From positions 1,057,033 through 1,121,032 of the forward strand of contig NZ_JAGIAV010000004.1 of the NCBI RefSeq assembly GCF_017744675.1: a stretch of 64,000 nt of DNA. The letters are read 5' to 3'. Origin of the DNA: Flavobacterium sp. (GTDB lineage Bacteria > Bacteroidota > Bacteroidia > Flavobacteriales > Flavobacteriaceae). Position numbers and translations under genes: made by a program. This document shows, piece after piece, positions 62,981-64,000 of this stretch. The notes under the pieces were generated by a model. The model saw only the letters and a list, made by a program, of their open reading frames with translations. It had not been told where the DNA came from and searched no databases. Within the stretch, counting starts at the first letter, position 1, and every line of letters starts with the position of its first letter.

Positions 62981-63730
62981 GTGTCTGGCAAGAATATAAG
63001 CGTAATCTCTCTTTGTTATAATGATGAGACCTACTTAAAAAAACATTTAGAGAATTTATCATTTGCCGAGGAAATCATCCTAATTAACAATAACAGTACA
63101 GATAAAAGTGTTGAAATTGCGCAGGAGTTAGGAGCAAAAATCATTCAGCAAAATAACAACTTCCAAGATGATTGCATAAAATTAGCAATTGAGTCCACAA
63201 AAAACAATTGGATTCTATTAGTTAGTTGCACAGATCATCTTTCTCAGGAACTTATAAATGAAATAAGTTCTGGAATTTCTAAACCAAAAACCGCTTCAAG
63301 CTATTATTCTGGGCAAACTTTATTTTTCTTTGGAAAAACAATAAAATATGGTGTCTTTTTAAACAGAAAGAAGCTTTTGCTTTTTGACAAAACAAGACAT
63401 TCTTACTCCAAAAGTGTTGATACAAGTTTATTTAAAAGACGAAAGATTTTCAAAAATAAAATAGCCTCTTTTGCTTATAAAAACTTTGATGATTTTAGCA
63501 ACAGGCTAAATATGATTCGAAAAGAAGAAGCTCAAGTTTTGTTTAAGAAAAATAAGAAACCAAATATTTATCATTTTTTTATAAAACCCTTTTACGTTTT
63601 TTTCAGTCAGTTCTTTCTAAAGTTAGGTTTTCTAAATGGCCGTGAAGGATTTATTTTAGCTTATATATGTGCTTTTTCTATTTTAAAACGTTATTTAATT
63701 TTATGGCTATTGTACCGTAATATGGATTGA
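62981..63730 (+). CDS. Family 2 glycosyltransferase with altered DxD motif
   Basis: This 249-residue protein is a paralogue of the 61453-62202 product: same length and matching layout (NISVISLCYNDETYLKKHLENL, LINNNSTDKSVEIAQELGAKII, FFIKPFYVFFSQFFLKLGFLNGREGF). Where the paralogue has ILFLDADERVSEEL, this one has ILLVSCTDHLSQEL, so the metal-binding DxD is not conserved. It may be inactive or use other residues. The start is GTG at 62981; no nearby ATG gives a full GT-A first strand. It is divergent from the deacetylase gene and 61 bp before the family 9 gene. Confidence 0.78.
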   Translation: MSGKNISVISLCYNDETYLKKHLENLSFAEEIILINNNSTDKSVEIAQELGAKIIQQNNNFQDDCIKLAIESTKNNWILLVSCTDHLSQELINEISSGISKPKTASSYYSGQTLFFFGKTIKYGVFLNRKKLLLFDKTRHSYSKSVDTSLFKRRKIFKNKIASFAYKNFDDFSNRLNMIRKEEAQVLFKKNKKPNIYHFFIKPFYVFFSQFFLKLGFLNGREGFILAYICAFSILKRYLILWLLYRNMD

Positions 63731-63791
63731 TTTATTCGAATTAAAAAAGCAAAAAAAACGAAAGTTTACAAGTATACAAATTGAATTTAAG

Positions 63792-64000
63792 ATGAAAATA
63801 TTAATTATACAGCAAAAAAGAATTGGAGATGTTTTACTAAGTTCTATTCTTTGCAATAGTATAAAAAAAGCATACCCAGACTCTACTATAGATTTCATGT
63901 GCTATCCTAACTGTAAAGATGTTTTGATTGGCAATCCAAATATTGACTCTATAATATTATTGCCAAATGAGGTACGCAAATCTTATTTGTCATTATTTAA
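63792..64000 (+). CDS. Family 9 glycosyltransferase (heptosyltransferase-like), 3' end cut by window
   Basis: Only the first 69 codons are in the window and the frame is open to the end. The start MKILIIQQKRIGDVLLSSILCNSIKKAYP matches the N-terminus of LPS heptosyltransferases of family GT9, where the RIGDVLLSS segment is the conserved first loop; FMCYPNCKDVLIGNPNIDSIILL follows the family pattern. GT9 enzymes add heptose or related sugars to LPS core. It lies in a run of glycan genes. The fragment is too short to name a specific gene. Confidence 0.8.
   Translation, partial: MKILIIQQKRIGDVLLSSILCNSIKKAYPDSTIDFMCYPNCKDVLIGNPNIDSIILLPNEVRKSYLSLF

Overview
The window comes from a Flavobacterium-like member of the Bacteroidota, close in style to F. 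johnsoniae. The support is the A+T-rich sequence, the near absence of Shine-Dalgarno sites, and promoter -7 elements of the TAnnTTTG type. It also has signal peptides ending in ..AQ, SprB repeats with a type 9 secretion (T9SS) sorting domain, a fused CcoNO oxidase subunit and several flavobacterial housekeeping families.

Layout. (1) 1-26104, + strand: one tightly packed run of nine genes for exported proteins. It holds a large beta-rich protein cut by the window edge, a fibronectin-III protein, three tandem paralogues that each end in one SprB repeat, and a 2118-residue SprB-repeat protein with a T9SS sorting domain. An outer-membrane barrel protein follows, then a 2104-residue protein with a zincin motif and an ADP-ribosyltransferase-like C-terminus, then a small acidic cytoplasmic protein one base downstream. 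I read the last two as a candidate polymorphic toxin and its immunity protein, and the preceding genes as candidate surface or delivery partners. This is the accessory region and the best candidate for an undescribed system. (2) 26258-29569: two LamG paralogues on the - strand flanking a DUF481 barrel gene. (3) 29869-41386: housekeeping and metabolism (PLP-dependent cysteine-synthase-like enzyme, prolyl oligopeptidase, YbaB, threonine aldolase, prfB with its programmed +1 frameshift, msrB, a TetR-controlled membrane gene pair, acyl-CoA carboxylase beta subunit, DoxX and two unknown small membrane proteins). (4) 41401-52403: a low-oxygen respiration island: hemN, the cco (cbb3 oxidase) operon with its maturation genes, ccoI, and an FNR-like regulator. 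Three FNR-like boxes all sit exactly 33 bp, centre to centre, from a TAnnTTTG-type -7 element. (5) 52400-61350: mazG, a DUF5606-type gene, def, a FUSC-like membrane protein, mqo, ruvX, a ParE/RelE-type toxin-antitoxin pair, an Aer-like single PAS protein and dapD. (6) 61453-64000: start of a polysaccharide/LPS glycosylation cluster (two family 2 glycosyltransferases, a polysaccharide deacetylase and a family 9 heptosyltransferase-like gene cut by the window end).

How the genes work together. The cco/hemN/fnr block forms a coherent oxygen-responsive regulon: haem synthesis without O2, copper delivery and assembly of a high-affinity oxidase, and the sensor itself. The 1-26104 block is coherent as a surface-protein operon ending in an effector/immunity pair; its function is inferred from domains and gene order only. 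No tRNA, rRNA, CRISPR array, insertion sequence or prophage was recognised.
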